The translations under genes were made by a program, and so were the position numbers. From positions 1 through 64,000 of the forward strand of contig JAKLKC010000005.1 of NCBI GenBank assembly GCA_023150875.1: 64,000 nt of DNA, given 5' to 3'. Below, piece by piece: positions 32,513-40,890 of the stretch. The notes under the pieces were generated by a model. That model saw nothing but the letters and a program-made list of their open reading frames with translations. It had not been told where the DNA came from and ran no database searches. Position 1 is the first letter of the stretch. Each line of letters starts with the position of its first letter. The DNA is from Myxococcota bacterium. GTDB lineage: Bacteria > Myxococcota_A > UBA796 > UBA9615 > JAKLKC01.

Positions 32513-34066
32513 GTGAAGCGCTTCGACCTCGGCAACGGGCTGCTCCCCATCCTCCTGCTCCTCACGGCGGTCGCGACCGGGTGCGCGAGCCGCGACGGCA
32601 CGCTCGATGACGAGATCGTCTTCGCCATCGGCGCCAACCCCACCAACCTCGACCCTCGCTATGGCACCGACGCCTGGTCGGACAAGATAGGCCGCCTCCT
32701 CTTCAGGTCCCTCCTCCGCCGCGACGAGGCGGGCGCGACGACCCTCGACCTCGCCGCGTCGGTGGAGAGGCCCGACGACCTGACCGTGGCGGTGCGCCTC
32801 GCCCCGGACGCCCGCTTCCACGACGGATCCCCCCTGACCGCCGAGGACGTCGCGTGGACCTATCGCTACGTCCTGGACGAGCGGAACAAGAGCATCAAGC
32901 GGGCGGCTCTCTCCGCCCTCGACCGGGTCGAGGTCGCCGGTCCCCTGGACCTGACCTTCCACTTGAAGGAGCCCTTCGCCCCCTTCCTGGAGTCCCTGAC
33001 CATCGGCATCGTGCCGAGGAAGGTCGCCGAGTCCCTCGGCGACGGTTACGCCGGGGTGCTGACGGGCTCCGGACCCTATCGATTCGTCTCGTACCGGAAG
33101 GACGAGGCGGTGGTGCTCGATGCCGCCTTCCCGGGTGTCCCGGGGGCGCCTCGAGTGCCGCGGATCCGGTTCCGCATCGTCCCCGACGCCACGGTGCGGG
33201 TCCTGGAGTTGCTGCACGGGTCCGCGGACCTCACGCAGAACGACCTGCCCGCCCACCTCGTGGAGTACCTGTCCCGGCGGGGCGACCTCGCGGTCGAGAG
33301 CTCCATCGGCAACCTCGTGAAGTACATGGTGTTCAACGTGGAGGACCCGATCCTCTCGGACCCGCGGGTGCGGAGGGCCCTGACCCGCGCCATCGACCGG
33401 GACGAGATCGTACGCTACGAGCTCCGAGGCTTCGCGACGCCGGCGGCGAGCATCCTCCCCCCCTCCCATTGGGCCTACGCCAAGGACCTGCCGGTCCAGA
33501 CGCCGGACCTCGAGGAGGCGAGGCGGCTCCTGGACGAGGCGGGATACCCCGATCCCGACGGAGACGGGCCAAGGCCCCGCCTGCGCCTGACCTACCGCAC
33601 CAGTCTCGACGACGTGGCGGTGGCCGTCGCGGGGATCGTGCAGCTCCAGCTCGCCCGGATCGGCGTCGAGGTGCGCCTGGAGACGAGCGAGTTCGGCGTC
33701 TTCCTGTCGGACATCAAGCAGGGACGGTTCCAGGTCTACACGATCACCGCGGTCGGAGTGAGCGATCCGGACTGGTACGGTTACGTGCTGCACTCCCAGA
33801 GCATCCCCCCGAACGGCGCGAACCGGGGGCGCTATCGCGACTCCGCCATGGACGCGCTGCTGGACCGGGGCAAGCGCACCACCGACCCCGGCGATCGCGC
33901 AGCGATCTACGCCGAGGTACAGAGGCTCTGCCTGCGGGACCTGCCCATCTGGCCGCTGTGGTACGAGCACAACGTGATGGTGGCCCGCCCCGATCTGCAG
34001 GGCTATCGCCTCACCCCTTTCGGTGACCTGACGTCCCTCCCCGACGTCCGCAAGGTGCGCCCATGA
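32513..34066 (+). CDS. peptide/nickel-type ABC transporter substrate-binding lipoprotein (SBP_bac_5)
   Basis: The 517-residue protein is an extracytoplasmic solute-binding protein of cluster C (DppA/OppA family). A lipoprotein signal peptide ends in ATGC at residue 24. The family motif appears as TNLDPRYGTDAWSDKIGRLL and FHDGSPLTAEDVAWTY. It delivers ligand, probably oligopeptides, to the permeases encoded next. The GTG at 32513 gives the proper signal peptide. A TATGAT -10 sequence sits at 32484-32489, though no good -35 is seen. The following permease starts 13 bases after the stop. Confidence 0.92.
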   Translation: MKRFDLGNGLLPILLLLTAVATGCASRDGTLDDEIVFAIGANPTNLDPRYGTDAWSDKIGRLLFRSLLRRDEAGATTLDLAASVERPDDLTVAVRLAPDARFHDGSPLTAEDVAWTYRYVLDERNKSIKRAALSALDRVEVAGPLDLTFHLKEPFAPFLESLTIGIVPRKVAESLGDGYAGVLTGSGPYRFVSYRKDEAVVLDAAFPGVPGAPRVPRIRFRIVPDATVRVLELLHGSADLTQNDLPAHLVEYLSRRGDLAVESSIGNLVKYMVFNVEDPILSDPRVRRALTRAIDRDEIVRYELRGFATPAASILPPSHWAYAKDLPVQTPDLEEARRLLDEAGYPDPDGDGPRPRLRLTYRTSLDDVAVAVAGIVQLQLARIGVEVRLETSEFGVFLSDIKQGRFQVYTITAVGVSDPDWYGYVLHSQSIPPNGANRGRYRDSAMDALLDRGKRTTDPGDRAAIYAEVQRLCLRDLPIWPLWYEHNVMVARPDLQGYRLTPFGDLTSLPDVRKVRP

Positions 34067-34079
34067 CCGCGGAGGGCCG

Positions 34080-35009
34080 GTGTACGCCTATCTGCTGAGG
34101 AGGCTCCTCCTGGCGCTGCCGGTGATCTTCGTGGCGAGCACGGGGGTCTTCTTCCTGGTGCACATGATCCCGGGGGACCCCGTGGACTTCATGGTGGGAG
34201 AGAACGCCGCCCTCGACCAGAAGGAGTCGCTGCGGGCCCAGTACCACCTCGACGACCCCCTCCCGGTCCAGTACGGCTGGTTCCTCCGGGACCTGGCGCG
34301 GGGCGACCTGAAGAGCATGCACAGCGGCGAGCCGGTGTTCACGGCCCTGAAGGCCAAGCTCCCGAACACCCTGAAGCTCGCCGCCGCGGCCCTGGGCATC
34401 GCCATCCTGGTCTCGATCCCGTTGGGAACGATGGCGGCATGGCGCCAGTACTCCTGGATCGACAACACGTCCATGATGGCGGCGCTCTTCGGCATCTCGA
34501 TGCCGAACTTCTGGCTCGGTCCGCTGCTGATCCTGCTGTTCTCGATGCGGCTGGGCTGGTTCCCCGTCTCCGGGGCGGACCGCCCCCTGTCCCTGGTCCT
34601 CCCCGCCGTCACCCTGGGCCTCGGGCTCTCGGCGGTCCTGACCCGGATGACGCGGGGTGCCGTGCTGGAGGTGATCCGCCAGGACTACGTGGTCGCGGCT
34701 CGGGCCAAGGGGCTGAGCGAGGCCCGGGTCCTGGTCCGCCACGCGCTGCGCAACGCCATGCTCCCCATCATCACGGTGCTCGGGCTCCAGTTCGGCGCCC
34801 TGCTGGCGGGCTCCATCATCACCGAGGAGATCTTCGGCTGGCCGGGGATCGGGCGCGAGGTGGTCGGCGCCATCCAGACCCGCGACTTCCCCATGATCCA
34901 GGGCTGCGTCCTCCTCATCGCCACCACCTACGTCCTGGTGAACACGGCGACGGACCTCCTCTACGCCTGGGCCAACCCCCGGGTGCGCCTGGGTGGAGGC
35001 GAGGGATGA
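34080..35009 (+). CDS. DppB-like ABC transporter permease
   Basis: This 309-residue inner-membrane protein is the first permease of a dipeptide/oligopeptide-type importer. Six membrane helices are visible, starting with LLLALPVIFVASTGVFFLV, and the cytoplasmic EAA-type loop is YVVAARAKGLSEARVLVRHALRN, which contacts the ATPase. GDPVDFMVGENA after the first helix is typical of DppB/OppB. The GTG at 34080 has GGAGG four bases upstream. Its stop overlaps the start of the second permease as ATGA. Confidence 0.93.
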   Translation: MYAYLLRRLLLALPVIFVASTGVFFLVHMIPGDPVDFMVGENAALDQKESLRAQYHLDDPLPVQYGWFLRDLARGDLKSMHSGEPVFTALKAKLPNTLKLAAAALGIAILVSIPLGTMAAWRQYSWIDNTSMMAALFGISMPNFWLGPLLILLFSMRLGWFPVSGADRPLSLVLPAVTLGLGLSAVLTRMTRGAVLEVIRQDYVVAARAKGLSEARVLVRHALRNAMLPIITVLGLQFGALLAGSIITEEIFGWPGIGREVVGAIQTRDFPMIQGCVLLIATTYVLVNTATDLLYAWANPRVRLGGGEG

Positions 35010-35845
35010 GGATGCCCGGCGTGCTGGGCGAGGTCCGCGGCCCGCTGGCGTGGGCGGGGGCGGTGACGGTGCTCGCCCTCGTCGCCATCGCCGTCCTGGC
35101 TCCCTTCATCGCACCCTACGGCATCCAGGAGTGCCGCCTCGAGGACAAGCTCGCACCGCCGTCGCCGGAGCACTGGTTCGGCGCGGACCCCAGGGGTTGC
35201 GACGTGCTGTCCCGCGTCCTCCTGGGCACGAGGATCTCGCTGGTGGTGGGGGTGTCGGTGGTGTCGGTGAGCCTGGTCGTGGGTTTCGTCGTCGGCAGCG
35301 TCGCCGGATACCTCGGGGGCGCCATCGACCGGACCTTCCAGTTCGTCTCCGACTGCTTCCAGGCCTTCCCAGGGATCCTGCTGGCCATCGCCCTGATGGC
35401 CCTGGCCCGCCAGGGCAGCGTCGCCCTGGTGATCGCGGCCCTGTGCGTGTCGGGATGGGTCGGGTACGCGCGGCTGGTCCGTGCCCAGGTCCTGGGCCTG
35501 AGGGACGTCGACTACATCGTCGCCGCGCGGGCGATGGGCGCGGGTGTGCCGAGGATCCTGACCCGCCACGTGCTCCCCAACATCCTGTCCCCGCTCATCG
35601 TCGAGGCCACCTTCGGCATGGCGGCGGCGATCCTGGCGGAAGCGAGCCTGTCGTTCCTGGGACTGGGCGTCCCGCCGGACGTGCCGTCCTGGGGGGCGAT
35701 GCTGAACTCCGGCCGGAAGTACCTGCTGGACCACCCCGGCTTCGCCATCTGGCCCGGCCTGGCGATCATGCTGACCGTGCTGGGGTTCAACTTCCTGGGG
35801 GACGGCCTCAGGGACGCGCTGGACCCGAGGCGGGCGGCGAGGTGA
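35006..35845 (+). CDS. DppC-like ABC transporter permease
   Basis: The 279-residue protein is the partner permease of the DppB-like subunit. It shows HWFGADPRGCDVLSRVLLGTR near the first periplasmic segment, the EAA loop YIVAARAMGAGVPRILTRHVLPN and six membrane helices, all DppC/OppC hallmarks. The ATG at 35006 overlaps the DppB stop. No DppD/DppF-type ATPase gene follows: the next gene is on the opposite strand, so the ATPases must be encoded elsewhere or shared with another importer. Confidence 0.93.
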   Translation: MRMPGVLGEVRGPLAWAGAVTVLALVAIAVLAPFIAPYGIQECRLEDKLAPPSPEHWFGADPRGCDVLSRVLLGTRISLVVGVSVVSVSLVVGFVVGSVAGYLGGAIDRTFQFVSDCFQAFPGILLAIALMALARQGSVALVIAALCVSGWVGYARLVRAQVLGLRDVDYIVAARAMGAGVPRILTRHVLPNILSPLIVEATFGMAAAILAEASLSFLGLGVPPDVPSWGAMLNSGRKYLLDHPGFAIWPGLAIMLTVLGFNFLGDGLRDALDPRRAAR

Positions 35846-35912
35846 CGACGGGAGCGGAGCGGAGCGAAGTGGAGGGGGAGAAGGGGAGGCCGCGCCGGGA
35901 CGCCCGGGGCCG

Positions 35913-36341
35913 TCAGCCCTCGTCCTCCTCCTCGAAGCAGGTGGTGGGATCGGTGTCCAGGACGGGGTCGCCGAACTGGACCAGGCTCATCCAGTAGTCC
36001 TGGCAGGGCTGCCGGTAGGTCTCCTTGTCGGCCTCGCAGCCCCGCAGGATCCCCAACTCGCGGTTGGCGACGCAGTCCTCGGCGGCATCGGGGTCGTCGG
36101 GGTTGCTGTCGGCGCACCACGTCCCCGCGCACTCGAGGGAGGCCCGGACGCCCTCGTCGCACTTCGCCACGAACTCGCCGCGGTCCGCGTAACCCAAGGA
36201 GCCCCAGGTCTGACCCCAGCTATCGAGGCAGCGATCATGGAAGTCGCCGGCCTCCTGGCAGAGCTGCGAGCAGGTGTCGCCGCACCCGGAGGCGGTGAAG
36301 CCGACGAGCAGGCCAGCCACCAACGCGCTCACGATCCGCAT
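35913..36341 (-). CDS. Cys-rich lipoprotein, paralogue of the next gene
   Basis: The 142-residue protein has a 20-residue lipoprotein signal (LVAGLLVGFTASGC) and a mature domain with eight further cysteines arranged in pairs (CSQLCQEAGDFHDRCLDSWG, LECAGTWCAD, CVANRE, CEADK). The pattern C-x3-C-x8-10-C-L-x2-W-G is shared with the neighbouring protein encoded at 36443-36823, so the two arose by duplication. Disulfide-stabilised helical structure in the periplasm or on the surface is likely; the function is unknown. GGAGG lies seven bases before the ATG at 36341, and a promoter precedes it at 36397-36425. Confidence 0.72.
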   Translation of the reverse strand: MRIVSALVAGLLVGFTASGCGDTCSQLCQEAGDFHDRCLDSWGQTWGSLGYADRGEFVAKCDEGVRASLECAGTWCADSNPDDPDAAEDCVANRELGILRGCEADKETYRQPCQDYWMSLVQFGDPVLDTDPTTCFEEEDEG

Positions 36342-36396
36342 CGTTCGACCTCCACGCCCCTCGGACGGCGCACGGACACGCCCGAGACAGGCCGCG

Positions 36397-36425
36397 ATGA
36401 TAGAGGAGGCCTCGCGGCAGGGCAA
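36397..36425 (-). promoter_or_regulatory. sigma70-type promoter of the first Cys-rich lipoprotein gene
   Basis: TTGCCC (36425-36420) and TATCAT (36402-36397) on the minus strand are spaced by 17 bases and end 56 bases before the ATG at 36341. Confidence 0.5.
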
Positions 36426-36442
36426 GCCCCCCGCGGAACGCG

Positions 36443-36823
36443 CTAGGCGCCGAGCAGATCCTCGCACGAGGGCAAGGACTCCTCGTAGGCCGCCCCCGCG
36501 GTGCAGGTGGCGGAGACCTCGGCGGCGGCCTCGTCGGAACGCTCCCTCGCGCCCTCCACCTGCGCCTGCCAGTACGCGGTGCAGTGCCCGATCCACTCGT
36601 CGGGTCCGGAGAAGCCGATGTCCGCGTCCCAGCTCCAGCCCCAGTCGGGGAGGCACCGATCGAGGTTCGCGGCGGAGGCCTCGCAGTAGCGGGCGCAGTC
36701 GTCGTCGCCGGCGCAGCCGACGCCGCCCGGCGCGAGGCACGCCCCGACGACCGCGAGGGTGGCGGCGAGACGGCGGGAGAACGGCGGGAACAGCACAGAA
36801 ACCTCGCGGAGCCCCGTTGACAT
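36443..36823 (-). CDS. Cys-rich lipoprotein, paralogue of the previous gene
   Basis: The 126-residue product carries a signal peptide (LAATLAVVGACLAPGGVGC) and a mature domain with CARYCEASAANLDRCLPDWG, HCTAYW and later cysteines, matching the spacing in the neighbouring lipoprotein. The start is uncertain: the ATG at 36823 would overlap the -35 box of the divergent tRNA promoter, whereas the GTG at 36796 has GAGG five bases upstream and still leaves a complete signal peptide. Function is unknown. It is transcribed away from tRNA-Phe, and the TATATA at 36841-36846 reads the same on both strands and could serve both genes. Confidence 0.68.
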   Translation of the reverse strand: MSTGLREVSVLFPPFSRRLAATLAVVGACLAPGGVGCAGDDDCARYCEASAANLDRCLPDWGWSWDADIGFSGPDEWIGHCTAYWQAQVEGARERSDEAAAEVSATCTAGAAYEESLPSCEDLLGA

Positions 36824-36846
36824 GATGGGGTCGGGCCTCTTATATA
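36817..36846 (+). promoter_or_regulatory. promoter of tRNA-Phe
   Basis: TTGACA at 36817-36822 is followed after 18 bases by TATATA (36841-36846), or after 17 bases by TTATAT. The mature tRNA begins 28 bases later. This is one of the best promoter matches in the window, as expected for a tRNA gene. Confidence 0.75.
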
Positions 36847-36874
36847 CGCCGCCGTCGCCGTGAGGCGCCCTCTC

Positions 36875-36950
36875 GGGCAGGTAGCTCAGTCGGTAGAGCA
36901 GGGGACTGAAAATCCCCGTGTCGGGGGTTCGACTCCCTCCCTGCCCACCA
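36875..36950 (+). tRNA. tRNA-Phe (anticodon GAA)
   Basis: The 76-base gene folds as a standard cloverleaf. The acceptor stem GGGCAGG pairs with CCTGCCC. The D arm is GCTC-AGTCGGTA-GAGC. The anticodon stem GGGGA/TCCCC closes loop CTGAAAA with anticodon GAA at 36908-36910. The T arm contains TTCGACT. Discriminator A and an encoded CCA end follow. A promoter lies upstream and a terminator hairpin downstream. Confidence 0.97.
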
Positions 36951-36976
36951 TCTCCTATCGGACGATCCGGAAGCGT

Positions 36977-37001
36977 CGGCCCGCCCGCATGTGGCGGGCC
37001 G
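36977..37001 (+). terminator. terminator of tRNA-Phe
   Basis: CGGCCCGCC (36977-36985) and GGCGGGCCG (36993-37001) form a perfect 9-bp stem with a 7-base loop, followed by GTCGTCGTTCT, 26 bases after the tRNA 3' end. It also faces the leftward TPR gene. Confidence 0.75.
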
Positions 37002-37052
37002 TCGTCGTTCTGGGCCTTCCGGCGCGCCGAGGAGAGCCGTCCCACGCCGGCC

Positions 37053-37418
37053 TCAGCCCTGGGATCCCGGGGGGCTCTTCTTGTCCTGGCGGAGTTGCTG
37101 CTTCCAGCCCGCCATGCGCGCCTTGGCGCCCCAGTGCTCCGCCGTCTCCTTGTCCTCCTTGTGTACGTAGCACTGCGAGAGGGTGGAGTAGGCCGTGACG
37201 TCGTCGGGGTCCAGCTCGACGATCCGCTTGGCGGTCTCGATGGCCGCGTCGAGGTCCCGCGCCTCGAACTGCGCCCGGGCGAGGCCGTGGAGGGCCAGCG
37301 TGAAGGAGGGGTCGATCTCCAGGGCCTTCCTGAACTCGGCGGCGGCTTCCTGGAACCTCCTCTGGGTGAAGAGGTCCATGGCCCGCATGCAGTGCGCGTC
37401 CTTGGGGTCGAGCGACAT
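37053..37418 (-). CDS. small cytoplasmic TPR protein
   Basis: The 121-residue protein has no signal peptide and consists of about three tetratricopeptide repeats: AMDLFTQRRFQEAAAEFRKA, LHGLARAQFEARDLDAAIET and AYSTLSQCYVHKEDKETAEH. The tail is Lys/Gln-rich. It is probably a protein-interaction adaptor; the partner is unknown. The ATG at 37418 is clear. A promoter with TTGAAT and TATCCT lies at 37445-37472. It is divergent from the DUF59 gene and convergent with tRNA-Phe. Confidence 0.8.
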   Translation of the reverse strand: MSLDPKDAHCMRAMDLFTQRRFQEAAAEFRKALEIDPSFTLALHGLARAQFEARDLDAAIETAKRIVELDPDDVTAYSTLSQCYVHKEDKETAEHWGAKARMAGWKQQLRQDKKSPPGSQG

Positions 37419-37444
37419 CGGCGGTGGTCCTCGGGGGGCCCCCT

Positions 37445-37472
37445 AGGATAGCGGGCGGATGCGGGGATTCAA
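37445..37472 (-). promoter_or_regulatory. promoter of the small TPR gene
   Basis: TTGAAT (37472-37467) and TATCCT (37450-37445) on the minus strand are spaced by 16 bases and end 27 bases before the ATG at 37418. Confidence 0.5.
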
Positions 37473-37488
37473 GCGCGCACCGCCCGCG

Positions 37489-37517
37489 TTGCGGCACCCC
37501 GAACCCACGCTTATCAT
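37489..37517 (+). promoter_or_regulatory. promoter of the DUF59 gene
   Basis: TTGCGG (37489-37494) and TATCAT (37512-37517) are spaced by 17 bases, 68 bases before the ATG at 37585. It forms a divergent promoter pair with the small TPR gene. Confidence 0.5.
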
Positions 37518-37584
37518 CCTGCTCCCGCGGCGCCACCCGTGCCCGCCGGGCGCGCCATGCGGGGAGATCCCGCGCGAGGAAGCG

Positions 37585-37893
37585 ATGAGCACGTTCTCGC
37601 TCGAAGACGTCCACGAGCAGCTCCGGAACTGCTACGACCCGGAGATCCCCGTCAACATCTTCGACCTGGGCCTGATCTACGACGTCCGGATCGAGGAGGA
37701 CGACGTCCACATCAAGATGACGTTCACCTCCTCGGAGTGCCCGGCCGCTCGGGCGATCCCGGCCGAGGTCCAGCAGAAGGTGGGCCAGATCCCCGGCGTC
37801 GCCCACACCAACATCGACATCGTGTGGGATCCGCCCTGGCATCCGCGGATGATCAGCCCCGAGGGCAAGAAGGAGCTGGGGCTGGACGACTGA
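37585..37893 (+). CDS. DUF59/MIP18 family iron-sulfur cluster assembly protein
   Basis: The 102-residue protein belongs to the MIP18/PaaD/SufT family, small proteins that help mature iron-sulfur clusters. The family signature DPEIPVNIFDLGLIYDV is at residues 18-34 and the conserved cysteine lies in FTSSECPAARAIP. Length is typical for the stand-alone form. The ATG at 37585 follows GAGGAAG. It stands alone, not in a suf operon, so whether it acts as SufT or in another pathway cannot be told from context. Confidence 0.9.
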   Translation: MSTFSLEDVHEQLRNCYDPEIPVNIFDLGLIYDVRIEEDDVHIKMTFTSSECPAARAIPAEVQQKVGQIPGVAHTNIDIVWDPPWHPRMISPEGKKELGLDD

Positions 37894-37926
37894 CGCCTGC
37901 CCCGTCCGGGACTTCCGGCCCCTGCC

Positions 37927-39189
37927 CTACGGGTTGGGAGGTGGGGCAGGCACCCTCCGCTCGCCCCGCACCCATACGCCGGCGACTCCCTCACCGTACC
38001 GGCCCCGCCCCGCGTCCATCGCCGCTTCGAGCCCCCCCTCGGGATCTCGCCCTCCCCCCGCGGGGAGGCGGAGCGCCACGAACGTCGCCTCGCGGCCGGG
38101 TTCGAGGCTCCCCAGGCGCCCCTCGAGGCCGAGGGCACGGGCCCCCTCCAGCGTCGCCATCCGCAACGCCTCCCCGGGGCGGGTGTCGGCGTGGCCCGCC
38201 TGGACTTCGCGGAAGACCCTCATCACGTCCAGCATCGACAGGCAGGGCCCGGCGCCCACGTCGCTGCCCATCGCCACCCGGACCCCCTTCTCCCTGAGGC
38301 GTGGGAGGGGCATGCGGCCGCTGCCCAACGCCTCGTTGCTCGAAGGGCAGTGGACCGCCACGCAGCGCCGCGCGGCCAGCAGGTCCAGCTCGGCGTCGGT
38401 GCAGTGGATGACGTGGGCCAGGAGGGTCTTGGGCCCCAGCAGCCCCGCCCTCTCGTAGACGTCGGCGTAGGAGGCGGCCTCGGGGTAGAGGGAGCGCACC
38501 CACTCCACCTCGTCGGGGTTCTCGCTGAGGTGGGTGTGCACGAAGCACCCGTGCTCCCGGGCGATCCGGCCCGCCCCCGCGAGGAACTCCCCGGAGCTGG
38601 TGGGGGCGAAGCGGGGGGACACCGCGTACCGGGCCCCGAAGGTCGCCGCCTCCCGCGCCAGGTCGGCCAGGGCGGCGGCGGTGGGACGTACGAGGGCTTC
38701 GGGGCCGTTGCGGTCCATCCACGCGGGTCCTGCTCCCCCCTCGAAGGCCGGATGGCGGAGCAGGTGGCTCGCGGAGCCGGCGTGGGGAGACGACATGACC
38801 ATCGCCGCCACCGTCCCCCGGGAGAGCAGCGCCGAAGCGAACTCCACGGTGGCCTCCGCCACCACCCCGGGATCCCCGTAAGCCGCCTCCTCGGGCCAGA
38901 TGTGCTCCCGGAGCCACGGGAGCAGCGCCCCCGCGAAGCGGCCCCGGACGCGGAACTGGGGCAGGTGGACGTGGGCGTCGACGAAGCCGGGCACCAGCAG
39001 CGACTCCCCGAGGTCCACCGCGTCGCCGTCCCCGGCACCCGCGGGGGCGACGGACGCGATCCGGCCGCCCGCGAAGCGGACGACGCCGTCGTCCAGGGCC
39101 AGGAGCCCCCCCGCGGCCAGGGGCGTGAGGACCGCCGCGCGCAGGGCGCCCGAGGCCAGAGAAACGGGTTCCGGGGCGCCGGGCCTCAT
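37927..39189 (-). CDS. guaD: guanine deaminase
   Basis: The 420-residue amidohydrolase converts guanine to xanthine. Guanine-deaminase signatures are all present: FVDAHVHLPQFRVRG (metal His pair and the PQ unique to this group), FVHTHLSENPDEVEWV, HCPSSNEALGSG and MGSDVGAGPCLSML with the metal Asp. Length is a little under the usual 430-450. The ATG at 39189 overlaps the stop of the upstream enoyl-CoA hydratase gene as ATGA, so the two are coupled although their functions are not obviously linked. Confidence 0.92.
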   Translation of the reverse strand: MRPGAPEPVSLASGALRAAVLTPLAAGGLLALDDGVVRFAGGRIASVAPAGAGDGDAVDLGESLLVPGFVDAHVHLPQFRVRGRFAGALLPWLREHIWPEEAAYGDPGVVAEATVEFASALLSRGTVAAMVMSSPHAGSASHLLRHPAFEGGAGPAWMDRNGPEALVRPTAAALADLAREAATFGARYAVSPRFAPTSSGEFLAGAGRIAREHGCFVHTHLSENPDEVEWVRSLYPEAASYADVYERAGLLGPKTLLAHVIHCTDAELDLLAARRCVAVHCPSSNEALGSGRMPLPRLREKGVRVAMGSDVGAGPCLSMLDVMRVFREVQAGHADTRPGEALRMATLEGARALGLEGRLGSLEPGREATFVALRLPAGGGRDPEGGLEAAMDAGRGRYGEGVAGVWVRGERRVPAPPPNP

Positions 39190-40034
39190 CGCCCCTCGAA
39201 CCGGGGATCCCGTCTCTCGATGAGGGCCCGGATCCCCTCTCCGGCGTCGGCGCTGAGGAGGCTGGCGCGGAAGAGCCCGTCCGCCTCGGCCTCCACCGCC
39301 GGATCCCGCCCCAGGGCCAGGAGCCGGCTGACGACGCGCCGCGTCCCCGCGAGGGCGAGGGGTGCCCGGGACGCGATCCGCCCCGCCAGGGCCATGACCT
39401 CGTCCCCCAGGGAGTCCTCGGGGAAGAGCCGGTTGTAGAGGCCGCTCCGCGCCGCCTCCTCGGCTCCGAGGGGCTCGGCGGTGTAGAGGACCTCCAGCGC
39501 GCGGCCGGGGCCCACCAGGGCCACCAGCTTGCGGATCCCCTCCAGGGGGTACACCAGCCCGAGGCGGCTCGCCGGGACGGTGAACTCCACCCCCGGGTGG
39601 GCGTACCGGAGGTCGCAGGCGAGGGCGAGCAGGCCGCCTCCCCCCACGACGTGGCCGTTCAGGAGGGCCAGGGTCGGTCCGTGGAACTCGTCCAGCGCCC
39701 GCAGCGCCGCGGCCAGGGGGCCGGTGGGGTCCGCGACGACGCCCCCGGCGCCGGTCCCCTCCCCCTCCCCCGATCGCACGGCCAGGCCCAGTTCGCCGTG
39801 GTCCAGGCCGGCGCAGAACGCGGCGCGGCCGGCCCCCCGCAGCACCAGCACCCGCGCGCCCGCCCGGCCCGCCCCCTCGACGGCGGCCACCAGGGCCGCC
39901 AGCATCGAGGGCGTCAGCGCATTTCGCCGGGCGGGGCGATCGAGGGTGAGGACGGCGACGCCGCCCCTCTCCTCGACTCCGATCCTCCCCTCGGCTTTCC
40001 CCGGGGCGCCCTCGGGATGGAAATCGACGGACAC
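39186..40034 (-). CDS. enoyl-CoA hydratase/isomerase (crotonase) family protein
   Basis: The 282-residue protein is a crotonase-fold member: LTLDRPARRNALTPSML, RAAFCAGLDHGELGL (first oxyanion loop) and LNGHVVGGGGLLALACDLRYA (second oxyanion loop). The position of the usual second catalytic acid is RLGLVYPLEGIRKLV, where crotonase has a Glu-containing motif (here E in PLEG), so the precise reaction is uncertain. The GTG at 40034 has GGAGG five bases upstream. It is cotranscribed and translationally coupled with guaD. Confidence 0.88.
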   Translation of the reverse strand: MSVDFHPEGAPGKAEGRIGVEERGGVAVLTLDRPARRNALTPSMLAALVAAVEGAGRAGARVLVLRGAGRAAFCAGLDHGELGLAVRSGEGEGTGAGGVVADPTGPLAAALRALDEFHGPTLALLNGHVVGGGGLLALACDLRYAHPGVEFTVPASRLGLVYPLEGIRKLVALVGPGRALEVLYTAEPLGAEEAARSGLYNRLFPEDSLGDEVMALAGRIASRAPLALAGTRRVVSRLLALGRDPAVEAEADGLFRASLLSADAGEGIRALIERRDPRFEGR

Positions 40035-40110
40035 GCGGACCTCCCTCCGCCTCGGCCGGCGGCGGCGGATCCTAACCGTTTCCGACGGGCTTGGGGGTGG
40101 TCAACCCTGG

Positions 40111-40890
40111 TCAGTGGACGCCCCGGAAGGCGAAGCGCACCGAGAGGGTGAGGCGGTCGTCGTCGACGCTGACGAGGATGTCGCTGATCCCGGCGGAGAG
40201 CTTCAGGGGCCCCTGGCCGGGGGTGATGAGGTTCTCGAGCTGCTCGCCCCGGAGCAGGGTGAGGGGGTTCACCTTCCCGATCAGCTTCTGCTCCAGGAGC
40301 TTGTCCACGTAGGGCTTGGCGAGCTTGAACACCGGGTGGTCGCCCAGGATCAGGCCCACGTCCTTCACCCGGCCCTGGAGGCTCCGGGTGTTCCGGTCGA
40401 ACTGGACGTCGCCGAGGGTGATGGTGCCGGAGATCGCCTTCTGGAGCAGGAACGGGACCTCGAACTGGTCGTCCAGGAGGTCGGCGCGCCCCTCGGCGGT
40501 GGCGTTCAGCCGGGCGTGCAGGGTCACGCCGTTCTGCCCGTACACGAACTCGGAGCCGTCCCGGGTGACCTCCAGCCTCCACTTGCCCTTCACCCGGACC
40601 AGCCGATCGACGCGGCGGCTCACCTCCTTCCGCGCCTTCTTGAGGGCACCCAGGGCCCTCACCCCGGCGGCTGCCGCCACCGGCGGGACCTTCGGGCTCT
40701 CCAGGAGCTTCATCTGGGAGATCTGGGTCTGGACGCCGTTCAGGAGACCCCGGACCTGCTGGACGGCGTCGAACTCGCCGGTCCCGACCTGTATGGGCAG
40801 GGCCTCCGCCAGGAGATCGGCCCACAGGGACCGGGAGATCGAGAAGCTGAGGTGGTACCCGTCGGGGAGCGCTTGCGTTGCTGCCGCCAT
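40111..40890 (-). CDS. conserved-looking cytoplasmic protein of unknown function
   Basis: I do not recognise this 259-residue protein. It has no signal peptide or membrane helix. The N-terminal part contains GYHLSFSISRSLWADLLAEALP; the middle is basic and helical (LGALKKARKEVSRRVDRLVRVKG); the rest is beta-rich with KWRLEVTRDGSEFVYGQNGV and alternating strands to RLTLSVRFAFRG, suggesting a long beta-sheet lipid-binding-like or tubular domain, though this is only an impression. The ATG at 40890 is the only sensible start. It lies upstream of the enoyl-CoA hydratase gene with 76 bases between. Confidence 0.65.
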   Translation of the reverse strand: MAAATQALPDGYHLSFSISRSLWADLLAEALPIQVGTGEFDAVQQVRGLLNGVQTQISQMKLLESPKVPPVAAAAGVRALGALKKARKEVSRRVDRLVRVKGKWRLEVTRDGSEFVYGQNGVTLHARLNATAEGRADLLDDQFEVPFLLQKAISGTITLGDVQFDRNTRSLQGRVKDVGLILGDHPVFKLAKPYVDKLLEQKLIGKVNPLTLLRGEQLENLITPGQGPLKLSAGISDILVSVDDDRLTLSVRFAFRGVH

